64,000 bases of DNA. Origin: Agrocybe praecox. Lineage: Eukaryota; Basidiomycota; Agaricomycetes; Agaricales; Agrocybaceae. The position numbers were made by a program, and so were the translations under genes. This document shows positions 11,975 through 23,388 of this stretch, one piece after another (the first letter of the stretch is position 1; each line of letters starts with the position of its first letter). Under the pieces are notes generated by a model. That model made no database searches, had not been told where the DNA came from, and saw only the letters and a program-made list of their open reading frames with translations. The DNA lies in the NCBI GenBank assembly GCA_964017145.1, contig OZ024848.1, positions 2,306,501 to 2,370,500 on the forward strand, written 5' to 3'.

Positions 11975-12514
11975 ATGGTTGGCATCAAAATCCACTTCCT
12001 TGCCGTCGTCCCAGCTCTCATCAACGTCGTCGTTGCTGTCTGCCCTGGATTCAACTTTGCGGTGGGAAACCAACAGTTCCTGGGTGGCATCGATAACGTT
12101 AGTCGATGTAAGTATCTAAAGCGAAGCGATATAAGCTCAATGACTGATGATTTTATTCATTACCGTAGGGACCATATACGACGACTCCTGCAACCCAGTT
12201 GACAGCTTGACCACCAATCAAAACCCATGCGATCAAGGAACCTTTGGTTGCTCTCCTCCGCCCATTATTTTCAACAGATACACAAACTCGTTCACCGGTC
12301 TCGTGTATGTAGTACAGCTCACATGTACTGGAAATATGTGACTTGCCTGCTGACAACGGTCTCGATAATACTAGCTACGCATGCCGCACCGACCCCAACT
12401 CCGGGAAGTGTGGAAACGATGTCATTTCTGTCTGCGTACGTCGAGTCAAACTACCTCATCTTAGGTTCAAGTCTGATTCTGCTTTGTATGTAGTGCCGCA
12501 ATGACGGAAACTGA
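11975..12514 (+). CDS. Small secreted protein with eight cysteines
   Basis: Four exons (11975-12107, 12169-12304, 12375-12435, 12494-12514) join in frame through GT-AG introns. The product has a signal peptide (VGIKIHFLAVVPALINVVVA) followed by a mature domain of about 95 residues starting CPGFNFAVG. Landmarks are RWTIYDDSCNPVDSL, NPCDQGTFGCSPPP, YACRTDP and a terminal VCCRNDGN, giving eight cysteines likely in four disulfides. The same exon phases and cysteine spacing occur in the gene on the minus strand at 16108-16636. It is a lineage-restricted secreted protein of unknown role, possibly an extracellular or host-interaction factor, but nothing here proves that. Confidence 0.8.
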
Positions 12515-13072
12515 GGCGCTCGTTGAGGCCAGCCTGTAGGCTTTGTATACAGCATTAGTGGGTGTTGGCATTTCGGTCAGGGGGCAAGTCGAGATGAAAG
12601 GGTTTCCTAGCCTTTTGATATAAAATTAAAAAAAGAACATAAAAATAAATCTGATTTTACGTGCTTCGCATGGTACCCACTCTACCAAGTTTTTACAATT
12701 CATGAACTGAAGGAATTGATAAATAACCAAGCCGTGACAGACGCGTCTACCAAGTATACCACGTGATGATCAAACATAAGGCACTTGATTTCGACTCTGA
12801 TCAAACTCTGATGGTGAAAGCTGCCACTTTTCTTACCTCCATAGCTCTCACTAATCGAAGTACTTAATACTGAGGCAAAGATACAGGCAAAAAAAATTGT
12901 ATCATAAATGCCGTAAAACGTCGTAGGTCGTTAGTGATGACATGATCCAAACATGAACGATGATGAAAATGACAAGAAAGAGAACAAGAAAATATTGTCC
13001 AGGAACCAAGAGTGCAGACTCCAGAGACTCTCAATGCGAATCCCAAAGATCGGGAGTCGCATAGTAAGACTC
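12515..13072. other. Intergenic region, nothing recognised
   Basis: This is the shared 3' region of the secreted-protein gene (+) and the peroxygenase gene (-). No RNA gene or repeat was noted. Confidence 0.4.
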
Positions 13073-14219
13073 TCAAACTTCTTCGGTTTTTGCGGCATCA
13101 CCTTCCTTGGCGAGTTTCTCTTCGTAAGCCTTCTCGTTGATCCCGTGTTCGACTTTGAAAACCGTTAAGTTGAATGTACCGAAGGTCAAGCCGTTGCGCG
13201 TCCTAATGCGAGGCTCCCATCCCTCAGGTAGGCGTTCTTCAGTCAAAAAGGTCTCCAGATCAGCGATGCGACCACCAAAGATTGTGAGCATAGTCGAAGA
13301 GCTATTTGGGCAATGCAATAAATATAACACGGTAAGACACGTAAGAACGTGTGAAGTGAGGCCACAAAAAGACGAACTTTGAACTGCCGAACGTCTTGTG
13401 AGAGCGACTGAGAGTGAAGTCCTTGTTGGTCTTACGAGCATCAACGCGTCGCTTGGCTGAGTATTCGGAAAGGTCTTTGATTGTGAGCAGAGCATTGCCG
13501 TCTTTGTCCTTTCCAGAAGCTGTGGCGAGCAATTCCCTTACGAATGGTAAATGGGGCTTTCCTTGGTCTGGAACGAGTGCACTGTCTTCTCCTGGGAACG
13601 CGGAAGCAAACTTAGTTAGTACAATGAATATCATCAACGCAAAATTGATTCTAGTGATGATGCGAAGGGACAGATTGGACGTGAACACGTACTTGTTAAA
13701 GAAGCATCATGTTCGATACCGTTGTGCAAATCGAGTTCAGCGAGGTCGAACGAGTCTTTGCTATAACTCCTCTTCAGCATATTTGCGGCAGTATTGGGCA
13801 CGAAGAAACAGAATGTGGAGCCGAAATTGTATGATTTTCTGATGACAGATCCCAGGTCTTTGAATTTGATGTTTTTGCCATCGTGAGGAAGGACGCCTGT
13901 TTAAAATAACCAACGTGGAATTGTTGCCGCAAACGTAATGGTTGGCATTCAGAACGTCAGTTGGATTCAATGGACTCCCAAGAAGAAAACACGCACCATG
14001 ATTTGCTAAGGCGTTAAGAGCTGGACACGAGCTCCGGCTGTCCCCCTCCTTTGGGGCGACATACTCCGGCCATTTACCGCCAGCCCCAGGATGTCCTGCA
14101 GGAACTACATGTCCGATCTTGCGTTTTGGAAGGATGATGTTAGCAATGGTCAGGATAAAATCCAAGCTGAACACCAGAACGTTTTGAAAAAAGTTGATAA
14201 TAGGGGTGATGAGGAACAT
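13073..14219 (-). CDS. Heme-thiolate peroxidase / unspecific-peroxygenase-like protein
   Basis: The gene belongs to the chloroperoxidase (heme-thiolate peroxygenase) family. The N-terminus (MFLITPIINFFQNVLVFSLD) is a hydrophobic, probably membrane-anchoring helix, not a clear cleavable signal. Next comes HPGAGGKWPEYVAPKEGDSR, and then the proximal heme-ligand motif SSCPALNALANHG; the classical P-C-P is S-C-P here. Later blocks are the conserved E-H-D around the distal pocket (NGIEHDASL), RRVDARK, FGSSKSSTMLTIFGG and RLPEGWEPRIR. The start at 14219 is the first ATG in frame. Family members use peroxide to oxygenate or oxidise small molecules. The last exon is lysine- and glutamate-rich and ends at 13073. 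The gene is followed downstream by the converging secreted-protein gene. Confidence 0.8.
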
Positions 14220-14510
14220 GGTGGGACGGGAAGAAACTCCATTCACTCCTCAGCTGCACTTAAATATATACGTACCCCCAAGGGTTATTTAGAGATGAGG
14301 AAGCGAATAGGGCGTAACTTCCGATCTACGACCCTAATTACAACACGTGTATTCATATTTGACAGGATAGATGTTCTCGGAAGATGCTAGCACAGTGATC
14401 TAGAAGACATAGATAAAGTAAAAATAGCACCTAAAATTGGAGCAAGTTATATTTCCGTCTTGTCCTATGGCATATGGAAGGGTACTTCGTGAATGTTCAA
14501 CTTTACCACT

Positions 14511-15803
14511 TTACCACTTTTCGTAGTCAAAGTTCCCGTGCAGCCGATTAATTATCTTTAAGAAGTTTGGTTCATTATCAGGTGTCAGATAGCCGAGGCG
14601 TAAGAGCAGATCGATAATCACTGGGAAGTATGGGAAACAATCAGACCTTGACACTGAACGTAAAGGAAAACACGCACCAAGGCCACAGTTAGGTTTGAAG
14701 AGCCCTGCGCTGAGTTGTTGTAAGAGTTGGTCGTGCGATACAAACTCAAATGACTCGACCTCCCCGTCCAGCGGACGAGGTGTGAATTTTGATGAATCTG
14801 CGCCAGGAGGAATGGCGATGTCATAAATGTACCTGGTCCCAAATCAGACAAAATCAGACATATTGGTCGTACAACTCACTCTACCTCCGGCTGTAGCCAT
14901 CCAGTCGACGCTCTAATTCGATGTTAGTTGACTTGATTTGGTGACAAAACCTCATGTTTACCTGTAAAAGTAACTGATTGACCCAACGCACTTGGCATGT
15001 TTGCGCACGATATCATCCTCAATGCTCGCTTCCTCCATACACTCTTTCACAATACATTCGAATGCAGATATGCCGCTTGGTATACCACCAGCTACAGTAT
15101 TATCGAGAAGACCGGGGAAACTGTAAAAATAAATCATCAGCCCTAAACTCCGAACAATAAATAGCTCGAATTACGTTGGCTTGGTGAGCGCGCGGGTAGG
15201 TACCCAGATGCGCAGCCGCCTTTCACCATCGTCCTGAAGTACCTCCTCATATATGCTAAGATGAACGCCATAAGTCACGACGCCGAAAAGCGCGCATGCT
15301 GAGCGCTCCATTTCGAACACAAAGTTGAGGCCGTCTTCATGCCCAGCGGTCGCTGGATGGTCATGGACGCCGAACGGGTCTGAGTAAATCGGATACATTT
15401 CCTCCCTCCATTTCTTTGGCCCGCACACGTCGGAGAAAAGTCCAGTGTCTCTCCAGCGCTCGCACAACTCCTTCATGGCTGCCGTCCTCTTCGATGGTGT
15501 GTCGACCCAATCGCGCAAGCTAACACTCGGCCCTACAGTCCCATTTCGTAGCTTGATATACGAAGGGGGGTCCAACCTAAGTGCCCAGAGCTCTGGAAAC
15601 CCATTTTCCCTTGACCTCGCATTTTCCTTCTCGAGTTGTTCAAGAAGCAGAGGGCGTAAAAGTCCAATTACTGCACTATCCGGCGATTCTGAAAGATACA
15701 GTGGTATTAAGATTTCCGAGCTGAATGAGGTATCGAAAAGATTTGTCGCGTCGCGTCGCAGATGAACATTATCGCACAAGTCGACAACATTAAGAAAATC
15801 CAT
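14511..15803 (-). CDS. DUF4743/Nudix hydrolase (YJR142W-like)
   Basis: The start at 15803 (MDFLNVVDLCDNVHLRRDA) opens an N-terminal DUF4743-like region with WALRLDPPSYIKLRNGTVGP and the GVHLSIYEEV strand. After introns the Nudix box appears as GGIPSGISAFECIVKECMEE, with the RE..EE-type metal-binding glutamates represented by KECMEE. The C-terminal part (IYDIAIPPGADSSKF, DGEVESFEFVS, then FKPNCGLV and NEPNFLKIINRLHG) is typical of thiamine-diphosphate-linked Nudix proteins related to the Tnr3 N-terminal region. Expected role: hydrolysis of damaged thiamine diphosphate or another nucleoside-diphosphate derivative in the cytosol. The last codons read FDYEKW-stop at 14511. All domain blocks are intact. 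Confidence 0.8.
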
Positions 15804-16107
15804 TCTGGAGAAGATAGATATTACAAGACAAGCTGAAAGAATATTCTCCGACTTCAAATGACAAATGTTACCGAGTTCTCGCGGAGTTTGATAGCGGAGT
15901 TAAATTCTTTGATGGAGTTTGAAAACACAGGACTCTGAAAATAGACTATGAATTATCCAAGAGTTGAAACCCACAGGGGACGTTATCTCCCAGTGGGTTC
16001 AATGTCCTCGAATTATCCGGGAAAATCTGCATTACACACTAACAAACCAGGACCATGCCATGGGAAACTGTAAGCTCTGGAAGTGTGGCCGTTCCATATC
16101 ATATTCG

Positions 16108-16636
16108 TCAATTCCCGCCAATGCGACACTGTTGGATGATCAGATATCAAGACATTGAAAGACGCTCCATGCAGTTGAGCCGAGCTTACACAGACTGAAA
16201 TTTGATCCTTATTGCAGGTTTCCGACTTGGAGTCTCGGCTGCAAGTATAGCTATTTTGAGCCATTGTCGGCTGAGGTGAGAGCTATACCGATTGCGATAA
16301 AAGTATACACGTACATGAGCTTGGTCGCTGTGTTTCGATACTTGTCAAAGAATAAGGGAAGTTGAGCAGAGCAGCCGAAGATCCCTTGGTCGCATGGGTT
16401 CTGACTAGTAATAAGCCCGTCAACAGGCTGACAGTCATTGTTATAAACAGTCCCTGTTGTAATTCAGTGTTGGACGCACGACTATCGCAAATATAAATTC
16501 ATGACACACATTGACTAATCCCATCGCCCAATTTTTGACGATTTCCAATGGCAAAATCAAATCCAGAGCAATGTGCAATAACACAATTGAAGGAGGTAGC
16601 GACAACTAAGAAGATCCCAATTTTTTTACTCTTCAT
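16108..16636 (-). CDS. Small secreted protein with eight cysteines (paralogue of 11975-12514)
   Basis: Four exons (16636-16510, 16453-16315, 16250-16190, 16128-16108) have exactly the same intron phases as the gene at 11975. The signal peptide is MKSKKIGIFLVVATSFNCVIA. The mature protein starts HCSGFDFAIGNRQ and carries QWTVYNNDCQPVDGL, NPCDQGIFGC, YTCSRD and a terminal VCCRIGGN, giving eight cysteines in the same pattern. A CTATAAG element lies about 85 bases upstream. The first intron has a GTGTGT donor. The gene is intact but well diverged from its neighbour, so the duplication is not recent. Confidence 0.75.
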
Positions 16637-17085
16637 AATTAATGAAGGCAAGACAAGATTTAGGCAGTGTATATGAGTAGAGAGGAAGAACTGACTCGGA
16701 GGATATCACTACCAGCACTTATAGGTACTTGACTTGACACATGTTGATTATGGGAGATGTATTTCTCTGGGAAATGAGATGTACTAATTAGATTCCTCTT
16801 TCCCAGAGGCTCAACCGAGAGCCTCGACGAAATATCTCGACGTGATGGGTTGTGAGAAAGACGGTTGGGCGCTTAAAACTCAGTCGAGGTAATATCTTCA
16901 AGTTTCGTTATAATTAGGATCCGATGATGGTCTTTCTAAAACCTCACATGTATACCGAAATTTTCTCTCCAAGAAAAGTTGTTTCAAATGAAGATAGGTA
17001 TTAAGAAAATATATTCGACATATTGAGCCCTGCTTGGCTATTCTCTGTATCCCCAGTCACCAATTTTCAATCCATTCGAAGATAG

Positions 17086-18282
17086 TCAAGCGTCTTCCAT
17101 GCTTTGTTTCCCGGTGGCAAAGGTAAGCATTATTTTTGTGCGCAGCATCCTCTCTTCGTATTCCGCTTTAGATCGTTGGATGCTCCCCTCAAGCTCTAGT
17201 CGACAGTTCTCTCTGTCCAATTTTTCTATTTCCAGTTTGGCCATGGTTTGTTCATGAATTTGTTCTGCTGTCAGTACTTTTTTTTTCATGGCTGTAGAGC
17301 CAGTTGAGGCGGACAGTTCTAATGTGGCCAACTCCATTGACCTAGGTGCATCACTGCTATATTCCGAAGATGTGAGAATCACCAGAGTCTATTATTATTG
17401 AACAAGGTTGCGTACCTTTTTGACATTGAAGTTTTCCGAATCTTTTTACCCCGGAAGTTATGAGAAATTTCATCATCACTCTGTACCTTTCTTTTCAAAG
17501 CCTGGGGTGGTTTTACCTGTTTCCCAAGCAACCCAAGATCATGTGTTTCTGAGTCATTAAGATTACCAGATGGTTGATGCTGGTTTAACCATGGAATTGT
17601 CCTCCAGAATACATGAAGCTCTTTCCACAATGGGAACTTCTTGATGTGTTTCTCTTCAATAAGAAATGAGTGAAATAACTTGGAGTAGTACTTGAATCCA
17701 GGCCTACCAATTGATTGAAATTGCCTCCCCTCAAAGCTATCAAGCATATCTTCATATTTCATGTTAGAGGCCTTTCTTCCAATGTTTTTGTTTACTGTCT
17801 GGTAGTCCCCTCTCCATCTTTAGTTATTTGATGAGTCCTTCACATCCAGTACTCCATAGTGAGTCAAAGAATAGTACTGACTTCATAAAACAACTTCCTA
17901 TTACTTTTGATAACTGCATCCTACTATATTCATGTACCTTCTTGCGCATCTTTAAATCTTCATCACTTTGTAATATGTATTTTGCGGCCTCATAATAGTA
18001 GTCGTTTTTTGGGCCTAATCCAGTCTTCTCCTTTGTGCGGCTGGATATGGCATTGCCCTTTGCGAACAAGACCTGTCGTGCATCTTCACGTGTTTTCAGC
18101 CATGTTAAGAATAGAATATCATATTTTGGGTCGTCTCCCCAAGGGATGGTAGCAGAACTACAGCGGCGTTGTCGGGCGTGTTCGATAGCTTCTTGGCTTC
18201 CAAGGTCCTGAATCTCGAGCTCGAACTCTGAATTTGATCCTACAATTGATACGTCGTCTTCATTCTCAGACACTGCTTGCAT
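17086..18282 (-). CDS. Uncharacterised basidiomycete coiled-coil family protein (member B)
   Basis: This is the paralogue of the gene at 7555-8976. From the start at 18282 (MQAVSENEDDVSIVG) it shows IPWGDDPKYDILFLTWL, EAAKYILQSDEDLKMRKK, then after an intron KYEDMLDSFEGRQF, FPLWKELHVFWRTIPWLNQH, a basic stretch (FRGKKIRKTSMSK) and a C-terminal Glu/Lys-rich coiled coil ending GKQSMEDA at 17086. The order of blocks equals that of member A. The exon junction near 17820 is not resolved cleanly. Function unknown; the basic patch suggests nuclear location. Confidence 0.6.
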
Positions 18283-19019
18283 ATCATGTAGTTCAATGGA
18301 GTGGCGGAAACATAACTTTTACTTACTTTTGTTGAAACTTGAAAGTGGTTCCCGAGTAAGAGTAAGTAAAAGAGAGCCAAATAACAAGTCCGTTTATTGG
18401 CGCGGCGTGGGAATTGCCAAGCGCCCGGCATGGTGATGGTCCAACCTCAACACCTACGGAAAGTGGTATGCATATAGCATCAGCCTACTTTCACCCCAAC
18501 AGCTTCCTCTCTACTCTGTGGGCCCTAGCGTATTTTAAACGGGCAGAAATACCCAGCAATATGAGCAGAGGTCATACGACACTTCCCGACCAGCAATGAC
18601 AAGAACAAGGAAGCGGATGGATCGACAACTTCCAGCCAGAGCAACAATATTACAACTTCAACACCAACCACAATAACTACACCGGATACTATCAAGATCG
18701 ACGATTCGAAAAAAAGTATCTTCAGCTTGATTTAGAGAGCATTGTAGGAGTATCCTAGAGACAGTTTTCATATTCGTACAGAACGTTTTGTTTCACGCTT
18801 TGCCAAGTGCCGTGAGGTAATAGGTTGTACCGACATATATCGCCGTCCGGGCTGGAGAGAGAAACAATGACTGGATGGAGCACACGCCCCGGTACTAGAA
18901 CACATAAACACAGTGCACCCAAGAGGCAGGAAACGAGAGCAACCTATTCCACATGATAGCAATCTATCCATCCATCGGTCATCGTCAAAGTCATTAGTCA
19001 GGTATGTATATGACAAAAT
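18283..19019. other. Gene-free stretch
   Basis: One Ser/Thr/Asn-rich frame around 18598-18735 was noticed but has no start, no linked exons and no family resemblance. Otherwise nothing is seen. Confidence 0.4.
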
Positions 19020-21839
19020 TTACAATGAGATGATCCTTGTCCCGAATTCATCTATCGAATAAGGGAACTGAGGCCCGGGACAAGTCATGAACATGAGGGA
19101 TTGCGGAATTTTGAGTTGATGTGATAAGGCAGCGACATTTGCAGGGTCGAATTGGCCCTCGACGAGTATCTAAATATTCGAAAAGAAAAATTACATCAAT
19201 ATCCATCAATTGGAGACCCATATATCAGCTTACCAGATCGACTGTGATCTCCGGGAAAGCCTCGTCGAGAACTAGTGGATAATAAACAGAAACCAAAGAT
19301 TAGAACTGACGTATAAAGTAAATCATATGCGCGTGAAATCCTTACTCTTTGAATTAGGTTCCAACTCCGAAGGAATCCCGCCTTTCTCAATTTCGTAAAA
19401 GTGTATGATCTTTAAACATGAAGTTTCCTCGTTTTTTCGAACGTACATGATCATGTGGAATAAGCTGTTGATCTGCGATAATGAAAGTGCTGTTAGAATT
19501 TCCGGTAATGCGAATTAACTGAGTATTTGTCTCATACCTCGTCCGTTTTCACCAGAATGCAAACAGGCTGCCTTCGCAAATTCCGCATGTAACTGATCAA
19601 CTTTTCGCCCCACTGCATACTAGCCCGCCATTCATGCAGAACAGGATATTGATCGTACACCCAGTAAAGCCAGCGAAGAAACTGGACCTTGCTTTGGGTA
19701 GCAGAGAAGAATAGGACGATCCCGAAGAAATACGCAGAGAAATATCTATACGATCAAGGTAATCAGTTTACTTTTAGGTTATATATTGAGATAAAAGAAA
19801 AACATATTACCCTGCGGTCTTAGGGTTGTATGCGATGTTACCTGCAAACACGGCCGGGGCAACAAGAAGAGCAAGGACAATAACCGATAGTCTGGTTGTA
19901 GGTGAACGAGGAAGTCGACCACGGTTGAATCTAAGCAATAGCAACGATAAAGGGAATAAAGACATGACAGTGAGCCAGACGAGAGAGAACATCTCGGAGA
20001 TAACAGTTAAGCTGGCTCCCGCAGATGCGTAGAGCATCCCTCCGAATGCTGCGAAGGAGAGAACGGACACATAGGGTGAGCCTGTTCTCGGTATTACCCG
20101 TTGAAAGACTTTTGGAATGACGCGGTGCATGGAAAGTTGTTCAAGGAGCTCGCAGGCCGCTAAAATTCCTATAGCAGGCCAAGAGGACATCAGCATTTTC
20201 TCTGTGTACGCGTAGCGAGCAAACAATACCAGTCAAAACACCTCCACATAGAACGATGATCGCATCTACGACGATCCATGTCCTGAGCCAATGACCACCT
20301 GTCTGCATTGGGAGTCATGCTGAGACACGGACATGGAAAAATAAATACTATGGGTTTACCTCCTGCGCAAGAACACTCAGCACATTTGCACCTCCTAGGG
20401 TGGTGTCCAACGGGACCAATGCTATCAAGAGAAGCATCATGACACTATTTAATACAATTGCCGGGATATGCAAATTTCTGAGGACGAGTGGGAATTTCCC
20501 AGGTTTAATTCGGGCAATATATGACGGTGTGCCTAAAACAAGCATGCAGTAAATTTTCGTGTAGGTCGGTGTAAGAAATAGCATACATTCAAAACCTGTC
20601 AGTCCCAGCATACCGAGACAGATCCCATAGTATATTTGTCGAGCGACTGAGGTAATACTGGTATCTGAGTTGGCCCTGCCGTTTTGCCAGTTGGTTTTTA
20701 GCTGCTGGTTGCCCACATGTCCCCAGTGGATAATAGAAGCTATAATAAGCATGATCATAGATACAATCTATAAGGCGGGAAGATCGACTTTTATCAGAGT
20801 CAAACACAGTTTTTCGTCGTGATTACTTACGTGCAAAGATAGAACTGCGAGAGCAACGCGGGCACTCTCTCGAACGCCCATCAAACTTACGACAGTGAAA
20901 ACCACAAGGACGATGACAGCTCCTACCCATGTTGGGAAAGGTAATGAAGGAACCTCTCCCGACAAGTAGGTAGCTGCAGTAGCAGCCGAGACGATGGAGG
21001 TAGAGGAGAAGTCCAACAGAAGGAGAGCTGCGCCGACGAGAGCGAAGGTCTTTGTTGAGACGTTCAGACTACAATGTACGATATTTAAGTATTGTTACCA
21101 GATGAAAGACATGTGCTTACATGTATGTATAAGGGGCGCCACTGATGGGCAAAGCAGAAGCCAGTTCTTCCATGATAGGCCGCCATAGGAAAAGAACCAG
21201 TGTCGCAATGAACAAAGATATGGGAGAACTGATAGATAGTCAGACTCTCTGACAATGAATCCGGATACTTGGAACTCACTAGATCCCACTTACAGCCACA
21301 ACTGCAGGCAATGCATAGAAAACGCTTCCCAAGACCGCGTTTCCTGCCAAAGAACTGGCAGTGAACTGACCCAGTACCTTCCCTTCCCGTACAGCTCGAA
21401 CACGCGTTTGCCCTACATTATGATCTTCGCTTGAGAGCTTCAGACGCGTAACAGACCCCCAACCTGCGAATTCAAACGCGTTCGTTAGGTTGATGAAGCG
21501 CGATGGAAACTCGTCATTATGTTTGATCCCAGAGTTGTCCGCTGGTCTCATCCTTTGCCGACGAAAGATAATCCCGTATTGTGAGTCTGCAAATGAGGGT
21601 GGACCATACAGAACACTAGGTCCCGCGTGAGCATTGGTATCTAAGTCGTTTTGGTCAGTTATGAGATACTTTATATCGGCAGTTCGTGCACCTCTCTGGA
21701 AATCCTGCTGTGATGGTGGTTGTATAGCTATCCATCTTTTTCTAGGACTCTCTTCTTCTTCCTCGTTCGGGTGATCGTCAATCGTGTCCTGTGGTGTACA
21801 TGTTTGTTCCGAAAAGTCGTTGGATGAACGAGCTGCCAT
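19020..21839 (-). CDS. APC-superfamily amino-acid permease-like transporter
   Basis: The start is the ATG at 21839 (MAARSSNDFSEQTC). A hydrophilic N-terminal part of about 165 residues precedes a run of about a dozen hydrophobic helices split over many exons (for example GNAVLGSVFYALPAVVAV, WVGAVIVLVVFTVVSLMGV, GICLGMLGLTGFE, VVDAIIVLCGGVLTGILA, LSVIVLALLVAPAVFAG). The ESxPxSGAPYTYLL-like block (ELASALPISGAPYTYLL) and the GLTGFE helix are characteristic of amino-acid/polyamine permeases. A soluble tail of roughly 130 residues follows the last helix (PVCILVKTDEINSLFHMIM, then VDLILVEGQFDPANVAALS) and ends at 19020. Substrate unknown. All frames stay open, so it appears functional. Confidence 0.75.
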
Positions 21840-22180
21840 TCGCAAAGAGCAATACAAGTCAAAAGTGTTAGTCTGGGACAAAGCGAGAACAACGATGGCA
21901 AGGGTTCTTTGTGTTGTGGTCCCTTTGTTGTGTACACCGTTGGCTCGTTCGCTCCAGGTCGTTCTCTAGGCAAAAGCACCCTCTTTATTCCTTTGACGCT
22001 TATTTACATTTGACAAAGACTCACTACAAGGAATTGTCAACTTTTTTTAGACTTAACGACATAGATATTTCTAAAAAGAGTTTCCGGGGTCCGCGCTAAT
22101 TGCCAAACACGTCCAGCTCATCACACTGCTCATCGTTCTGCGGCGTGCGTAGTGTTCAATCTTTCACCAATACTGCCACG

Positions 22181-23388
22181 ATGGCTTATGTCCAAGTCGA
22201 AGCCGATGATGTGAGTCTGTGATTGTCAGAGGCATACTCTTTATACTGATGCATATGTCCCTTCAGCAACGACTGGAAGAAGGTCCCGAAGGCCTCCAGT
22301 TTAAATGTATGCGCCTAAAGCACTTTGTATCAGGTTCCGTGACCTTATCCGTTGGTGAATAGCTTTCTTAGGGGCAGATGCATCAGCACGAGGAGTGTCG
22401 ATCCCTCAAAGGAGCCCTGGTGTTGGAAATACAGACAGACGTATGTCCATTATCTAATTTCTAGGCGGTATTCTGAAATTGCATGCCACCTTCAGGATAT
22501 CTTACAGACGAAGCAAACCAACGAAAGGGCGGGGGAAGCTTCTGGAATATTGAATACTATCAACCGTACTTCGATATTGATACCCAAACAGTGTGTATAT
22601 GTGCGTTAGTGCTTACCGTAGACTCATTTCAGTGCTCAGGTCATCAAAAGGTGCTACACAACGGTCATACCAACGGAAGCACGAACGTATATTTCGACGC
22701 ACCTCAACCCTCCTGATCTCTACGGGCCATTCTGGACGCTTACTACCCTCATCTTTTCTTTATATCTTTCCTCATCCTTAGGAGCATCCATCGCCAAATA
22801 CCTATCGACGGACAACAAACTTTATGAATACGATTTTGGATTGCTAAGTCTGGCTGTCACCCTTGTTTACTCCTATGGTCTCGCTCTTCCTGTCGTGCTA
22901 TGGTTGGCCCTTCGTTACCTGGGCGTTGGAGAGTGGAGTGTTGTAGAAGCCATCTCAGTGTGGGGTTATGCTCAATTTGTATGGATACCCGTTGCAGTAA
23001 GTCTTTACTCGTCTTATCGCGAAAAAGAGTGTTTCTAAGAATGGTACAGGTGCTTTGCGTCATCCCTGTGCCAATTGTGCGATGGGTTCTTGTTGCTCTG
23101 GCATTTGGTCTCTCAGGCTGGTTCCTCGGCGCAAATATCTATCCTATTCTTGCGTCGGTTGGTTCATTTATTTTCTCTGCTTATTTCTCTGCTATCATAC
23201 TGATGTAATCGCTGCAGGCTGAGGCGAAAGCTACCCGATTACTGATCATCATCCTGGCAGCAATTCATCTGGGAATCGCTATCACATTTAAAGTCATGTT
23301 CTTCAGCTATTACATCAAGAAATTTGGCGCAGATATATCATTTCCAGGAAGCGACGGTGGCTCTGGAAACTCGCCCATTCCTACTTGA
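22181..23388 (+). CDS. YIP1-family Golgi membrane protein (YIPF1/YIPF2-like)
   Basis: The start at 22181 reads MAYVQVEADDQRLEEGPEG and LQFKSFLG. The conserved soluble block SFWNIEYYQPYFDIDTQTV is followed by PPDLYGPFWTLTTLIFSLYL and four to five hydrophobic helices (LSLAVTLVYSYGLALPVVLW, WGYAQFVWIPVAVLCVIPV, WVLVALAFGLSGWFLG, LLIIILAAIHLGIAITF). This is the Yip1-domain topology: cytosolic N-terminus, five-helix C-terminal half. These proteins interact with Rab GTPases and act in ER-Golgi and Golgi trafficking. The start lies 340 bases from the divergent permease start. Confidence 0.85.

Noticed and set aside
18598..18735. Ser/Thr/Asn-rich frame
   Set aside because: No start codon context, no linked exons, composition alone.
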